Below the pieces are notes generated by a model that was not told where the DNA came from, did not search any database, and was given only the letters and a program-made list of their open reading frames with translations. This document shows, one piece after another, positions 1-13,242 of a DNA stretch of 64,000 nt; within the stretch, counting starts at the first letter, position 1; every line of letters begins with the position of its first letter. Position numbers and translations under genes: made by a program. The stretch is from Synanceia verrucosa. Its lineage: Eukaryota > Chordata > Actinopteri > Perciformes > Synanceiidae. The stretch covers positions 1,704,001 to 1,768,000 of the forward strand of contig CM056553.1 of NCBI GenBank assembly GCA_029721515.1, written 5' to 3'.

Positions 1-1426
1 CCACAGCACCAGGACAGCTGCTGTTAGGATCGCCAAGGAGACCTCAGCTGATTGGCTGTCCGGTTCACAGAGAGGTAGGCGGAGCTCCACCTGCTCCAGC
101 TGATGGATCACCTGTCCAGGGGAGGCTGGGAAGCTACCTGTCCTCCTGCGGAGGAGGACAAAGGTTCATCCAGGTGCACCAGATGTGGATTCATCCGCCT
201 CTGAAAATAGTCCCTAAAGAAAGGATCCCTTTTAATCACAAAACATCACGAATGACCAGGTGACATCATGAGCACTGCTTATCTCCTCATCATCAGACCA
301 CAAATGAACGCTTCTAAAGTCTTATTTGGCAGCTCACAGTGCTCTTATGTTCTTATAGCGTTGGATAGATTGTTTGTTTTTGGCTGCTGAGAATGATTTT
401 TTTTTTCTTGGGATGATTAAAGTTTTAGACCAAGGCTCATTGATCCAGTCTGGTCCTGAGAAGTTCGAGCTGCTGAAGACAGAAAGGAGTCGGATCATAA
501 TGTTGTGTATTTTTAAAGTGCTGTTATTGTCTCAGGATTTTATATAAGACAGTTTATGTGAGGAAACATGGACTGATGTTCTTATGTGTGAACGAAAACA
601 GGAGCAGAGTGACTAATTAGTTCAAATCACAATGTTTTCACTGTTGTCTCCTCAGTCTGAGTAAATTAAGGCGAAGTGATGTATTTTTACTACTAAACTA
701 TCATTTTACTCTCTGCACTGTGTGATATGGAGCATTTTTAAAAAACTGCAAGCAGAGGAAAAACAGTCATCATCTCACCACGATAGCGAAGAAGAAGAAG
801 CAGGAAGTGAGCAAGGCTCCAGAAAAGTCAGTACATGAAATAATTGTGTCAGGAATATTATTTGAAGTATTTTTAGGCTCATTTTTGTTCTTCTCAGTCT
901 CATGTCCAGATTAACCTGTTCCTGGTCTTTTAAAAGGAAGTCCATCAGAGGCGTCTCTTCTTCAGCTGTTTTCCCTCCGTTCTTCATGTTTTACTGTCTT
1001 TTTTTAACGGCTCTGCCTTGATCTTTTATCCGTGTTCAGTGTTTAACACAAAACCCACATTAAGCCGATTAAAGTTATATTTCTGTTCTAATTTCTCACC
1101 GTTGAAGTGGAGCTTTTGCACATCAGTGACAACGTTTGGTAAACCATAATATTCATATTCACTTTATTACACTGAAGTAACTGTCGCCACAGCAGGTGGT
1201 TAAAAACCTTCAATTAAATATAATAGTAAAGAAAAACTGTTTCATTGTAAATGGAGAAAAAAGAAAAGGATTGGAAATTGGAATAATTGAAAAATAATAA
1301 TTTATAGGATGTGATAAGGTTCCCCAGTGTGATGGAGATGATTCAAGATTCAACAGGTTTATTGTCGTATACATCACCAACGGAAATAACCTATTATAAC
1401 CTAATAATTAATAAAGGTTGTTATAA
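1..1426. other. non-coding stretch without recognised gene
   Basis: No open frame here looks like a gene. At about 1345-1395 a short motif (ATTCAACAGGTTTATTGTC followed by an A-rich stretch) resembles the 3' end of dispersed teleost retroposons, but it is too short to classify. The rest looks like ordinary unique intergenic or intronic sequence. Confidence 0.6.
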
Positions 1427-2120
1427 TACAGTCGTGGTCAAAAGTTTACATACACTTGTAAAGAACATAATGTCATGGCTCTCTTGAGTTTCCAGTTATT
1501 TCTACAACTCTGATTTTTCTCTGATAGACTGATTGGAACAGATACTTCTTTGTCACAAAAACATTTATGAAGTTTGGTTCTTTTATGACTTTATTATGGG
1601 TCAACTGAAAATGTGACCAAACCTGCTGGGTCAAAAATATACATACAGCAATGCTAATATTTGGTTACATGTCCCTTTTGGTAGCCGTCCACAAGCTTCT
1701 GGTTGAATCTTTGACCACTCCTCTTGACAGAATTGGTGCAGTTCAGTTAAATTTGTTGCTTTCTGACATGGACTTGTTTCTTCAGCATTGTCCACATGTT
1801 CTCAATGGGGTTTAAGTCAGGACTTTTCTAAAACCTTAATTCTAGCCTGATTTAGCCATTCCATCACCACTTTTGATGTGTGTTTGGGGTCATTGTCCTG
1901 TTGGAACACCCAACTGTGCCCAAGACCCAACCTTCAGGCTGATGATTTTAGGTTGTCTTGAAGAATTTGAAGGTAATCCTCCTTCTTCATTATCCCATTT
2001 CCTCTCTGTAAAGCACCAGTTGCTTGACGGTAGGCATGGTGTTAAAGGCCTCACCTTTTCTCCTCCAAACATTCCAGACCAGATGATTGACGCTCTGCTG
2101 GTTCCTGTGGTTCGTTCACT
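1427..2120 (-). mobile_element. truncated Tc1-like DNA transposon
   Basis: The left end is clear: a TA dinucleotide at 1427-1428 is followed by CAGTCGTGGTCAAAAGTTTA, a Tc1-type terminal inverted repeat. The interior to about 2060 reads on the minus strand as the C-terminal half of a Tc1 transposase. The matching second terminal repeat and the DNA-binding N-terminal half are missing, so the element is 5'-truncated relative to its transposase. The right limit is approximate, since similarity fades between 2060 and 2120. It cannot move by itself. Confidence 0.85.
1640..2060 (-). pseudogene. Tc1 transposase, C-terminal half, broken
   Basis: Reading the minus strand shows the second catalytic aspartate block (HSWVFQQDNDPKHTSKV, about 1865-1915) and, in another frame, the glutamate block (SPDLNPIENMWTML, about 1790-1832). 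In Tc1/mariner transposases these supply the second D and the E of the DDE triad, which cuts and joins transposon ends in the nucleus. The change of frame between the two blocks and stop codons on both sides show that the gene is dead. The helix-turn-helix domain and the first catalytic aspartate are absent. The open minus-strand frame at 1890-2222 lies in the wrong frame and is not the transposase. Confidence 0.85.
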
Positions 2121-3900
2121 GTAACAGAAGAAGACTGAGGATGTAAAGCTGCTGACAAACCTGACATGACAGTAAAATGAGCCTTTCCTGTTCACATCTG
2201 AACAAAACAAAACGGCCTCCAAACAAACAGGATAATTATGGCCTCCGGTGGCGGCCGCCTGTCTGTCTTCCTGTTACTTTTCATTCCACAAAGAGCGAAG
2301 CGAACGAGTCGCCTGTTGACGCCGAGCGGCAGCAGATATTAGCAGTGTGACAGATGAGAGTTACATAACAGGAGGAGGCATCACTGCTGCTGAAGACTGT
2401 TTGGTCTTTACTGTGGCCCACTTCCATACATTACACTCACAACACATAACATCATCTGTACAGTGTGAAGCAACACTCTAATCTACAGGAAGTGAGAAGA
2501 GCCACGTCTTTCAAGCATCTCTGATGTGAACATTTCACAAATAGTTAAGGGGAAATTCTAAGTAGTTCTTGATCATTTTATTTCTGAGCTTCCTGCTGAA
2601 ATATTTTAGCTCTGTCTGATATTTGTTCAGTGTTCCACCTGAAAAATCCAGATCTTTCTGTGCTTCATGAAGCTGCGGGATCAGACTGTGAACGAGTGAG
2701 AGTTTGTCGTGAAAAATAAAACCACTCAACTCCTTCCTGAAAGAAGATGTCAAGCTTGAGATTTGAGTTTTCAGGAGAACATTGTTGCCGGGCAACTGAC
2801 AACCGAGACGGTCATGACTTTGTTGTCTTTTCAAAGATGTACAATGTAAGTTCATGTGTGGGGTGAAAGGCAGCAGAATAAAATTATAATATTAATAGAA
2901 ATAGAAAGAGTGCTAAATTTATAGCTTCTCTTCAGTGGTTATGTCAAAAAAATAAAGAGATTTTCACTTCAGTTTTGGGGAAAAACAAGAGATAGAGTTC
3001 AAGAAACTTTAACTTTATTTATTCTATTTTCCTATTTCACAACAAAAACCTGCTAACTGTTCATGATCCTGCTCAATAATTTGACACAGAAATGTCCAGT
3101 GGTTTCCAACCATGGGTTCACGCCCCTTCAGAGAGTCACCAGATAAATCTGAGATGATCAATAAAATGGATTAAACATGGTTTAATGCAAAAGTAATATA
3201 TTGTGGGGCTACAAGAATTTAGACAGAACTTGTTCATACTAAATATAAAATAATGAAATAAAACAGATTATCTGAGATATTTTGCTTGTTTCATTCTACA
3301 AATGATGCTTGAATTAAGTGGATTTAACTGATGAAGCTGGATGTTTTTTTCTTGAGGAGCCACACTGAGAAAGGACCTGATAAATTAAAGAAGAAGCTAC
3401 TTTTTGAACATGAACACGAACAGCAGTTTATGCTGTATTTGCTTGCACTTAGTGTCTGAATGAATCAGTCACTCATATAATTTATTGACTGGCACCTTTA
3501 AATGATGAATGACCGGGACGGAGCCTCTGGCAGCAGCTGAAATCCTCTGAGGGGGAAGAGAAACAACAAGGAAGCTGCAAAATAAGAAAAACAGGCGGCC
3601 ATAAATAAAACAGCAGTAATCACATATTGTTGTCACAAATCCCAGAACAAAGACGGCGTCCTTCTTCCCTGAAGCCCGGCGGAAAAAACAGCCGTCACCC
3701 AGCGAGGAACACAGCCAGATGCCTCAGACACACCTTGGCAGTTCGTATAATTACACTTTATCCGACAACAGTATTCAGCTGCTAGGACACTTATTTACTG
3801 CCGAGCATCTGAATTATTCACATTTCTCTCTTTAGCCCAAAAGGATTTGCTCCTATAATGGATGTGAGGGCCCATATGTTGTTCAAAGGAGGAGAAAGAG
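2121..3900. other. non-coding stretch, one possible hAT-like end
   Basis: No gene is seen. At about 3098-3150 the words CAGTGGTTTCCAACCATGGG and a following GCCCC-rich patch resemble the end of hAT-family transposons of vertebrates, but no opposite end was found. The remainder is AT-rich unique sequence. Confidence 0.45.
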
Positions 3901-4300
3901 TTTGATGAACAGATAGAAAGAGGCCTGGGTTAGCTTAGCAAGCTAGCTTAGCATAAAGACTGGCAGCAGACTTCAATACATCCATTATAACAATTATATT
4001 TCTCATTCTGCTTCATGTTGTTGCATTCATGTGTCACAGATGACACACTTCTGTTCTATTAGCTTTAGCATTAGCATTAGATATGTTTGATAAACAGATC
4101 AAAACAGGCCTGGGTTAGCCTAGCTAGCTAGCTTAGTGCAAAGGGGAACCGCTAGCCGAGCTGCATGAAGAGGGAATAAACAGACTTTTTTGATATTAAT
4201 AGCTCAGAGTTCAGTAAATTTTACAACATTCATTATAACATATCATCATGTGTTTTTCCGTCACTGATGTCACACTTCTGTTAGCTTTAGCTGTAGCGTT
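3901..4300. repeat. diverged tandem duplication, about 185-215 bp per copy
   Basis: Copy 1 (about 3901-4080) and copy 2 (about 4085-4300) share the same order of landmarks. These are TTTGATGAACAGAT / TTTGATAAACAGAT, then GGCCTGGGTTAGC, then a GCTAGCTTAG block, then CATTATAAC, then GTCAC..TGA..CACACTTCTGTT, then TTAGCTTTAGC. The GTTAGCTTAGCATAAAGACTGG part is a widely dispersed teleost repeat motif; another fragment lies at 41.48 kb. The copies have diverged clearly, so the duplication is old. Confidence 0.75.
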
Positions 4301-7300
4301 GCCTTAGCTCTGTCGTTTGTTTGGTTGTAATATTAATTAGCTTCTTAGGCTGTGAGAAACATTTCATTCATGTAGAAATCTCAATGAAGAAATGTCATGT
4401 GTCATGAATCCACAGAGCAGCAGATTCTGTGAAATAAAGTGGATTAAATCAGATTTTTGCAGAGCAGCACCAGAACACCCGTAGTTGTGTTCAGTCTCCA
4501 TGTTTCTGCAAACCACTGATAAGCTGAATAAATATGTTTCTTACCCAGTGAAAGGTGATTAAAAAGAAAAAATCATCATCATCAGAGTTCACTTTGATTT
4601 CATACGAACAGAGCTCTAAACGTTACTGTTTATTTGACCTTCGGTGGATTTTCTTGCTCTTTATACTCTCTATCTTTCACTCGTTGTTCTGCGTCATTCA
4701 TTGTAAATAAATAAATCCACCTTCAGAGTATTCATAGTTTGCAGAAACGTGGATCTCAAAGACAGAATAAAAGCGCTGCAGCATCTCTGATGTTTGCTGC
4801 TTTTCTTTGCAGCTTTAGAAAACACAATTTGGACTCAATTATAGTTTTTTTTTTTTGCAGCAGCAGCAGCAGCGCTCATTCAGTCCTCTGCAGCCTGTTC
4901 TCCTCTGCACTGTTAAAAGTCATTACATTCATCGAAGGACAGGACACACATTAAACACAAAAGGTTGTTTTGCTGCTCACGCCTCGTTTCTGTGAAACGC
5001 TGCTTACTTCGCACATTCCTGCCGAGGACTAGTCCTCCTCTGTCACACCTGTCAGGGTGACAAAGGACCTCGTACCTTCTCACTTCATGCAACCTATTTA
5101 CTGTCTCACGCCGCCGCTGTATCCCTCTACGGCAACACGGAGGGATCGACGCCGACCCTGGATCAGCCTCCCAGAATACACCGAGAAGACGCGCTCGTTA
5201 ATAAAACATGAGTGTATCACATGTGGATGGTTTATCTCTGCAGATAGAAGGAAAACATGCTATCATGGGCTAACCAGGCTAACGCTGCACAACGTCCTCT
5301 TTGTATTCCCACCCTGAAAATGCATTTCATCCCGGCTGATGGGTAAATCAGTGTAAAGTAGCTGCGAGGAGGCTGTTAAATGTGCTCAGCAGCTTTGATC
5401 CCGGAGGAGATGGAAACCTAGAGCTGCAGCTGATAATAAAACAGGAGCCATAATGTACTTCTCTGTTTGTGTTTCCATTAACCTGGCTGTCATGTTCGTA
5501 TAACAGCCAGTCATTATTTTCACCTGTTGAGACTGAAAAGGCCTTGTGGTTCTGCGTAACCTGCCCTCCTCATGCACCTGCAGTCACATGGTAACATCAT
5601 ATATGAATGTTTGGGACAAACACACCTCTCAGGTGTCACTTCCTGTATAAAAAAAAAAACAGCTGACTTCAGAGATTGAACTTGGTCCTGGAGGCCGGCA
5701 GCCTCGCTGATGAGCCGGAGCTCATACATGAGGCTAATTGGACGGAGCGGCAGCTGCAAGCCTCGGGGTAATCAAAGAATCACAGCCTGGAGCACGACTT
5801 GGCTTCATCCACGTCAGCGCTGATGGAGGCGGCTGTCAGCGGCCAAGCCCGACAGCGGATCAGGCTGCTGATTGGTCGGCCGTCTTCGTCGCCATCGATC
5901 GGCTCATCGGGCTGGAGAGGCTCAGACCGCCGAACCAAAGTCATCTGCTCCCAGCTTTCATGTCATGATTATTTTGTTATTTAAAGCTTTTGAAACATTT
6001 GCATGTTTTGAAAGTGATGGCTGTATTATTTTTGTACTAGAATATATGGACAGGATGGACTTTCTTTTGCAAAGTGGAGACACTCAGACTGTTTTGTCCT
6101 TAATATGAAAGTATTGCAGTCATTTTTCTGCTTTGTTTTTAATGTCAGAATTATTCAAAGGTTAAATAAGGCTGATCCAGTTAATGGATGTATTTAATGC
6201 GAGGCCCTGGCTGGTCTGGTAGCTGTTAGCTGTTAGCAGGTTCGTGGCTCTGCTTAGCACCGAGTTGTAAAGCAAGAGGAAATTGAATAAGCGAAGGCCT
6301 ACTCTCAGGCTGGTATTGATCAGCTTTAATTAGGAGGAAGGGAGGATGTCATTTCTTTTTTTTATTATGAATATCTGTACATGAGCGTGTTTTCTCGTCT
6401 TGGTTAAACCTTATTTTGTATCACCTCATCCCGCCTGTCTTCATTTGTCTTCCATTAGTGTGGGCTGTGCTTGGCAGAGCGAGGTGGCTGGCTGCAGACG
6501 AGTCAAATCTGTTCCACATTACTCCCCGTTGCTTTTCCTGTTTTCCTGTGTGAGCGTGCACGTGTCGATGCCAACAGCAGCAACCAGCATCACCAGCGGC
6601 TACGCCTCGCAAACATCCAGCGCTAATGGAAAAGCTGGCCTGCGATGGTTTGGCAGCTGTTTGGTCGAACCTGCGTTCAGGCAAACCCTGCAGCTCCAGC
6701 TTTACTTCCTGAGCTGAAACCATCAGTTAAAGCTGCACCTGTCCAGGTTTTCATGTGCAAATCCAGCTGTCGTCTCAACCTGAATGACAAAGTATACAAG
6801 CTGCTGTAACGTCAGCTGTCAGCCCAGTTACTCTACCACTTTAAAAGATTTTTGAAAATAGAAAAGAAATATTCAAAAGCCAGTTCGGTCTGCAGTTTTC
6901 ACAGGATAAATTAATGTTTTCTTTATCCAGACCCAAACCAACCAAGTGTTAGTCCGACAATCTTTTTAGTCTTTAATCTTTAATTTCCTGAAACCAGAGG
7001 AAGAATCAAAGACATGTTAACCTTAAAAATTTTTTTTATAATCCAACAGATTAATTTTCTGGTCTGTAATTAGCGTCAGAGCTTTGCGTGGCTGCTTGTT
7101 AAATATGTGCACAGTTTATTTTCCAAATGGAGATCAGTCAAGATGCTGAGATGTCTGAGTGGTTGTGGGTCATCCAGTCACTTCTTAGCTTCTCCTGAAC
7201 AGTTAGCAGCCCGTTAAATGATGCTGTCACTAGTTATCAACAACAACACGTGGTTAAAGTCATGAGCTCATGCTTTGGAATTAAATAAGTTTGGATATAA

Positions 7301-8580
7301 GTGTTTATGTACCTTCAGCAGCTGATATATTTAAGTTAAGTATGAAGAAAGACGATCCTCCAAACAAAAGTCTGCAAAGTTTCTGCTCAGCACATTCTTC
7401 AGCTGTTTATAGAAACGGCAGACTCGAGCAGCGATCGATCATTGGTGGGAGAAGAGTCCCAGAAGTGGAGTGAAAAGTCCTCTGCTTAATCTGATCCTGA
7501 GAGTGATGAGATGGTTTAATTAGCAAAAGGAAAATCCCTCATCATCCCGCCACTCTTATCTCTCTTCATGTCAGAAATAACGTCCTGGATTTAAATTCAG
7601 TGTTGACTCAAACCTCCAGAAGCTCTGAGGAAAGCAGCATTCACGTCTGTTTATCCAGACACGAAGCAACGCTTGAGCGTAAAATTACATACTCTACAAG
7701 TTTATGGATTAATGTCTGCCGTGGACGTGGCTGTTTTTCTCACAGCGAGTCTATAAGAGCCCATTAAAGAGCTTTCTGTATAGAAGTGAATTAACATCAG
7801 AAGTGAGGCGGCTCTGCAGACAGATTTACGGCTCTTTGTGCAACGACTGCATTTACCAGAGAAGATCTCAGCTTTCTTTATTCAAATAAACACCACAGCT
7901 CGAAAGCATTACGAGGAAGAAAAGAGTCTCCAGCAGTGAATACACAACACAAATATTTATAGATTTATATAGATTCATTCTCACCTGGGAGCACATTATG
8001 ACTTTACTGTGATATTAGACAGTAATAAACACTGCAGGACCTTGTTGTTATAACAATGATGGCAGAGATGGAGGTCCTGATAGATGCAAACACACGTTTT
8101 CTTTGTGAACATGAATAAATACTATTAATATCATGTTAAGGCAGTGCTTAGTGTTGCTGTCTGTGGTGCGATGAAGCTTTTTTGTTGTCATTTTGTGAGT
8201 TAAATCTCAGAGAGTTGATGGGTTTTTTTATCCCAAATTTATGACTTTTACTGTCTCAACAAATATCAAAAATCGTTTTAAAGCATATTATGCCCCTTCC
8301 GTCCCAGCTATGTATTTTTTTTTTGCCATGGAGTCGCTCAGGTAGAAAAACAAGGAAAGTTCAAAAACTTCTACCAAAGAGTCACTAATAAACTGGAGTG
8401 GGGAACTATTTTCAGTGGCAGATTAATCCACATGTGGTGTTTAAGAGGCTCATTGATGTGATTTTAGTGGAGCTCAGTGGCTCAGAGGAAATATTTAATG
8501 TTTCTGAACATGAGGTTTGATAACAAGAAGAAAGAAGCAGAATGATCCGCTCAATGCCCTCATCATCATATTTGATCTAA
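4301..8580. other. non-coding stretch without recognised gene
   Basis: Short open frames here (for example around 5057-5317 and 6400-6717) have no recognisable domain, codon bias or splice context. A short CAG microsatellite lies at 4857-4873. Otherwise the sequence appears unique. The 5690-5960 part is more GC-rich and could be regulatory, but I see nothing specific in it. Confidence 0.55.
4857..4873 (+). repeat. (CAG)n microsatellite
   Basis: A short run of CAG units follows a T tract. No reading frame of a recognisable gene crosses it. Confidence 0.85.
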
Positions 8581-11500
8581 AGCTGCTCCAGTGATCAGTT
8601 TGTGCTGCTGCAGTGTTTTACTCTGTTTCCTTCCTCTGACTGCAGCCAAACAGGAGATGACACCTGTAAGTGGCGAGGTGAAGGGATGTGATCTAAACTC
8701 CCAGGAAATCAAACCGCTGCTCTCCGACAGTTTTGACTCGCTGTCAAAGAAAAACTTGACAGCTTCAAATTCATGGCTGCCATTCTCCCAGACAAGCGAA
8801 GCCGAACACGCCATCAACTTTTCAGAAGCGGGACACTTTTCTTTTCTTTTGTTTTGTTTCACTGCCGGATGAAATGTGCCACTTCATGCTGCCCGGAGAA
8901 GAAACGGTGAGATGTGGAGACGCCAAAGACACGGTTTCCATCAGGCTGCACAATACAGCGAGCCGTAATCAACGTTTCTGACTGATTCAGCGATTCAGCT
9001 GCAGCTCTGGACATGTTTTCTCTCCTTCCTGCCGTCAAACTTAAAAAAACTTCCTTGACGCCTTTACAAGTGTGAAAGAAACATGCAGCCGAGCGGAGAG
9101 AAAGCGAGATTATCAGGAGCTGCAGTAGAGAGGCGCTGATAGAAAACACAACGTCGACACAACTCTTTTTATGAATCGTTATCCCGTCCCCCCAGGGCTC
9201 GGACCGGAGCAGCAAAGAACACAGAGCCTGCTGCACATTATGAGCTCCAGATTGTTAAGTGTCAGGCTCCTGGTGAGCCGAGTTAAGAGGCGACAACAAA
9301 AGGCATCTGCAACGCCGGCGTGACATCCACAACACAAGAAGGCCGCCGTCAGCAGCCAGTCAGATGCTCCTCACATCTGGACTCCTTACAGTAGTTCACT
9401 GCAGCCCTGTGCTGAAATATGAGGCTCAGTTTAAGGGTTCAAGACAAATTTAAGGATGACCGTCCATGTCGTATATTCAGGATGCAGCAGAGAGATTGAT
9501 CAGCTTCTCTAGTTCAGAGGCTCATCCAGAAGGACTGGAGAATAAAATCACATTGTTTGCTTTAGGTTTTAATTCACTGTTTCAGTCCTTAAAAAGTATA
9601 TTTTCTCCTAAGAGGTTGACTTGCTTGATGAACAAACTGCATCCATACGCTCTACTGTAGTTCACGTTTTACTCTATTAGCTCCTTCAGAGCCGTTGTCG
9701 CAGCTGGGCGGCTGCTGGACTGTTTCGACCCCCCCGCTGGGATTTATCTGCAGCGATCGACTGTGTTTACAAGCTCCATAAGCTGAGACGACATGAGGAG
9801 AGGCGCCTGGACGAGCTGGGAGAGTTCAGGCAGCTGCAGGCGGACACATTTCAGTTCAGGGACCTTTTTAAATTCACCAGATCAATGCTGCCGATGTCCA
9901 TCTGCAGTGGTGATTCAGTCCGTTTGTGCTCAGCTGGTCAGTTTCAGGTGAATGAAGTAGAAGAGGGATCAGCTGACAGCTGGATATGACAGATAATATC
10001 CACAGTATTATCAAGAATACTCATATAAATGTGCTTTTGGCAGAAAAGTGTGAGAGCGTAGGAATAACACAACACCTCACCTGGAAACACAGGCGTGTGA
10101 TAACCTGAACGTCACCTCGGATTCATTTTAAAACACAACAGCTGTAACTGTAGCTGAGGAGTGATTTGATTGGCCGGGCTGTGAGGGTAAATCCTGACTG
10201 GAGGACATAACGAGGGCGTGAAGGGACCCGGCGCCTCCATGAGAGAGGTGCTTAATGTTAATACCTTCATTTATTTCTGCGCACAGGAGCGAAAGGCTCC
10301 AATAAAAGCAGCTTTTCACCTGCAGCCGGCGGCAGGCCGCTAATAAAACATTAGCCGTTTTGATCTATCCGCGGCATTAAAGTGTCACTTCCTGGTTGCG
10401 TGAGGCCACTGCAGGCCTGAGCGCCTGCTGCAAACAGGCGTCTACAGCGTCAGCGGGAATTAACGGGCAGCTAATCAGCAGCTTTTACAGACACCGAGCT
10501 TTCTTTCCTCAACACTCGCTGCCTGTGGGGAATAATCACCATGTTCAACCTACACTACCAGAATAAAAGCACTGCTTCACTTCCCCTGGCTGACATGTTT
10601 ATAAAATAACGCTTGACGCTTGCAGAATATTTCTTTTTCATAGAATTAAACAGCCAGAAATCAGAAATCACTCGACAGTTAGTCAAGAATTGATTCACGG
10701 TGAAACTCCACCGGCTGACACTTGGCATATTTTAGGCTGAAAATATATAACTTGAATTAAAGATGCATAATATATTGAAAGAGAATCGATGCAGCAAAGT
10801 CAGAGATGCTATAACCAGCTGTCTGACAACATGCTGACATTTTTTGACATCAGTTTTCATACTTAAAATGATTTATTTTATGATAATTAAATGCAAGCAA
10901 ATAGACTTTGACTTTGCAGCGTTTCATTGGATATTTTCAAAATGCAGAAGCTAACTGTCTTAGACTCATGTGATGCATCAAAACATGCAACACCTGGAAA
11001 CACTTTTTACTTCTGCTTTGGTCTCCTCAACCTCTCTGATCCAGACAGGAAATGGGCAACAAAACCAAAAGTAGGAGCTGAAGGAGACCTGAATGCTGCA
11101 GAGCTGCAGAGTCAAAGTCACATCTCTTGCATTTGCAAACTTATTGAGCAATAAATTCAATTCATTTAATCAATGCACTCTCCAAAATATGAATTAGTGC
11201 AACTTAAATATGATTTTTTTTCTGTTTATTCATATGTGCCAATAACAGAAGGTCAAATTAATGCTCTATTTGGCAGGGATTATTAATGTGTGAGCTGCAG
11301 AGGTTGATCAGATGCTGTGCGTTAACTCCTCAGCCCTCAGTCTGGACTCCCAGGAGCTCAGCGGCCTGCCTCACCACCATCAAACAGCTTCTCCGGTGGT
11401 CTTTTATCTCTGTGTTGGGCTCGGGGTTAATGATGATTGCCTCTAATTCCTCCTATAAACTATTTTTACAGCTGCTGCTCTGCTCTCTGCTGACCTGAGC

Positions 11501-13063
11501 AGCAGCTTCGACGCTCAAACACTCGTCTTAATTCCTCCATAAACTGAGGATGGACTTCCTGTCGGTCCATAGAGAAGCTATGCATCAGTTCTACGAGCAG
11601 TTGTTCATGTCAGGATGTTATCAAGCTGCAGTTTCTGACCAACGTTAGCTGGTTAAACCAGCTTTAACATCTGCTGCAACAGCCCCTTTTAGCTTCCTTT
11701 CCCCTTCAAAATAAGAGCTTTAGCTCAGACAGACTAGAAACAGATTTTTGTGTGTGTGACATCACACTAAAACACTCATTCAAGGGTGAAAATAAGAGGA
11801 ACCTGACTCTCCAGACCGGTTGGATCTTTTCAGTGTTAGTTCCTCCTGAACAGTGTCTTTAATCTGTATTTTGCAGACCTGTCTCTCAGGTCATCTTCCA
11901 GGTGTCCTGCAGATCTTTCCAGACATCACTTCTAGGTCTCGTCGCTGTGACATCAGCAGATCTGCTTTGTGATGCTTCGGTGTGGATGTGAATCAGGCCT
12001 CAGCTGTGCTGCTAAATATAACAGAGACAGGACGAGGAGAACCAGAAGAAGCTCGCTCTGCAAACTGCTGATTCCTCTCAGTTTCATTTTTAGTAAACAC
12101 CTGCTGGTCGCAGCGGGAGCCGTCACTTCCTGAACAGACCCTATTATTTGGCTGTTTGTACCTGCGCAGCAGACACCTGTCAGCCAGATTAATTACATGA
12201 GAAAAAAGCTTCCAGCGTCCAGCAGGCACTCGGTCTGAGATGTAAAAAAGTGAACAAAACCCAAACGAGCAGATGCATGGGGGGGATGAGAGCGTGGATA
12301 TAAAGAGAACGAGCCCACAGCTCTGAACCACAGGTGGGCTGGAACCAACATCATCCACTAAAAACTGCTCTCAACAACACTTTTTTATTATCATCATGCT
12401 GATTGATGAACATGTGAATTCTCATGTTTATCAGCCAACAGACAGTTTGTTATCCCAAAGGAAATTCAAGCTGAGTACATTAAAATCTTCTACAGTCAAT
12501 AAAGGATGATGAGGGTATTGTGTTTAAAAGTCCTCCCACCAGACACTTAAGTGTTTTTGACCTCTTTTCACATCACTTAGCAGCCGTTTTATCTCGATAA
12601 CGTCCAGCGAGCTGAAAGCCTCTAAACTCCCACTCAGGTGTTTGTGGTTAATCTGGCTGATGATGGTCTGTGGGCGTCTTCAGACCTTACTTCCTGTCGG
12701 GGGCGGGACTAATGCCACCTGCATCGTTCTTATTGGTAGATAAACATTTGGCACCAAATGAACTCACATTAGAGGAAGTGGAAACACCTGCAGAGGCTAT
12801 GAAGGTTTATTTCAGTATTTAAACATCACAGCCTGCGTCTGAAGTGTTTGACCTGTGAAATCATATTCTGTGAGTCAAAATGGAATTAAATTAGTTCAGT
12901 TTATCTTCAGTCCATACCCACTTTAAGGCTGGTTTGAAAAAATCTTGCAACTCCAAACCTTTGAGGACCATTTCATCGACACTTAACCTCACATGAAAAT
13001 ACAAAGTTTCCAGCTGTAAATGTTGCTCTGGTTAGACAAATTTTCAGCAGGTTTCCATTAGAG
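8581..13063. other. non-coding stretch without recognised gene
   Basis: Several open frames of 60-125 codons overlap on opposite strands around 8.57-9.24 kb and 12.0-12.36 kb, but none shows a known domain. A small fossil with TTATCCCAAAGGAAATTCAA at 12449-12470 resembles the 3' ends of dispersed fish retroposons. Nothing else is recognised. Confidence 0.55.
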
Positions 13064-13127
13064 GTGGGTATTGGCAAGAACTTCATGATGCAATGTATCG
13101 TGGCACTTGAGTATAATACACATACTG

Positions 13128-13173
13128 TATATATATATATATGTGTATATATATATATACACACACACACACA
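13128..13173. repeat. (TA)n and (CA)n microsatellite inside the Tc1 left end
   Basis: Two TA runs separated by TGTG lead into a CA run. The part GTGTATATATATATATACAC is a perfect palindrome. It sits where the Tc1 terminal repeat should read ATATTGCCG. Confidence 0.95.
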
Positions 13174-13242
13174 AAAGTATTTGCTCACCTGCCTTGACTC
13201 ACATATGAACTTAAGGGACATCCCATTCCTAATCCATATGGT

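Noticed and set aside
1890..2222. 110-codon minus-strand frame over the Tc1 relic
   Set aside because: The transposase motifs lie in other frames; this frame is a shadow.
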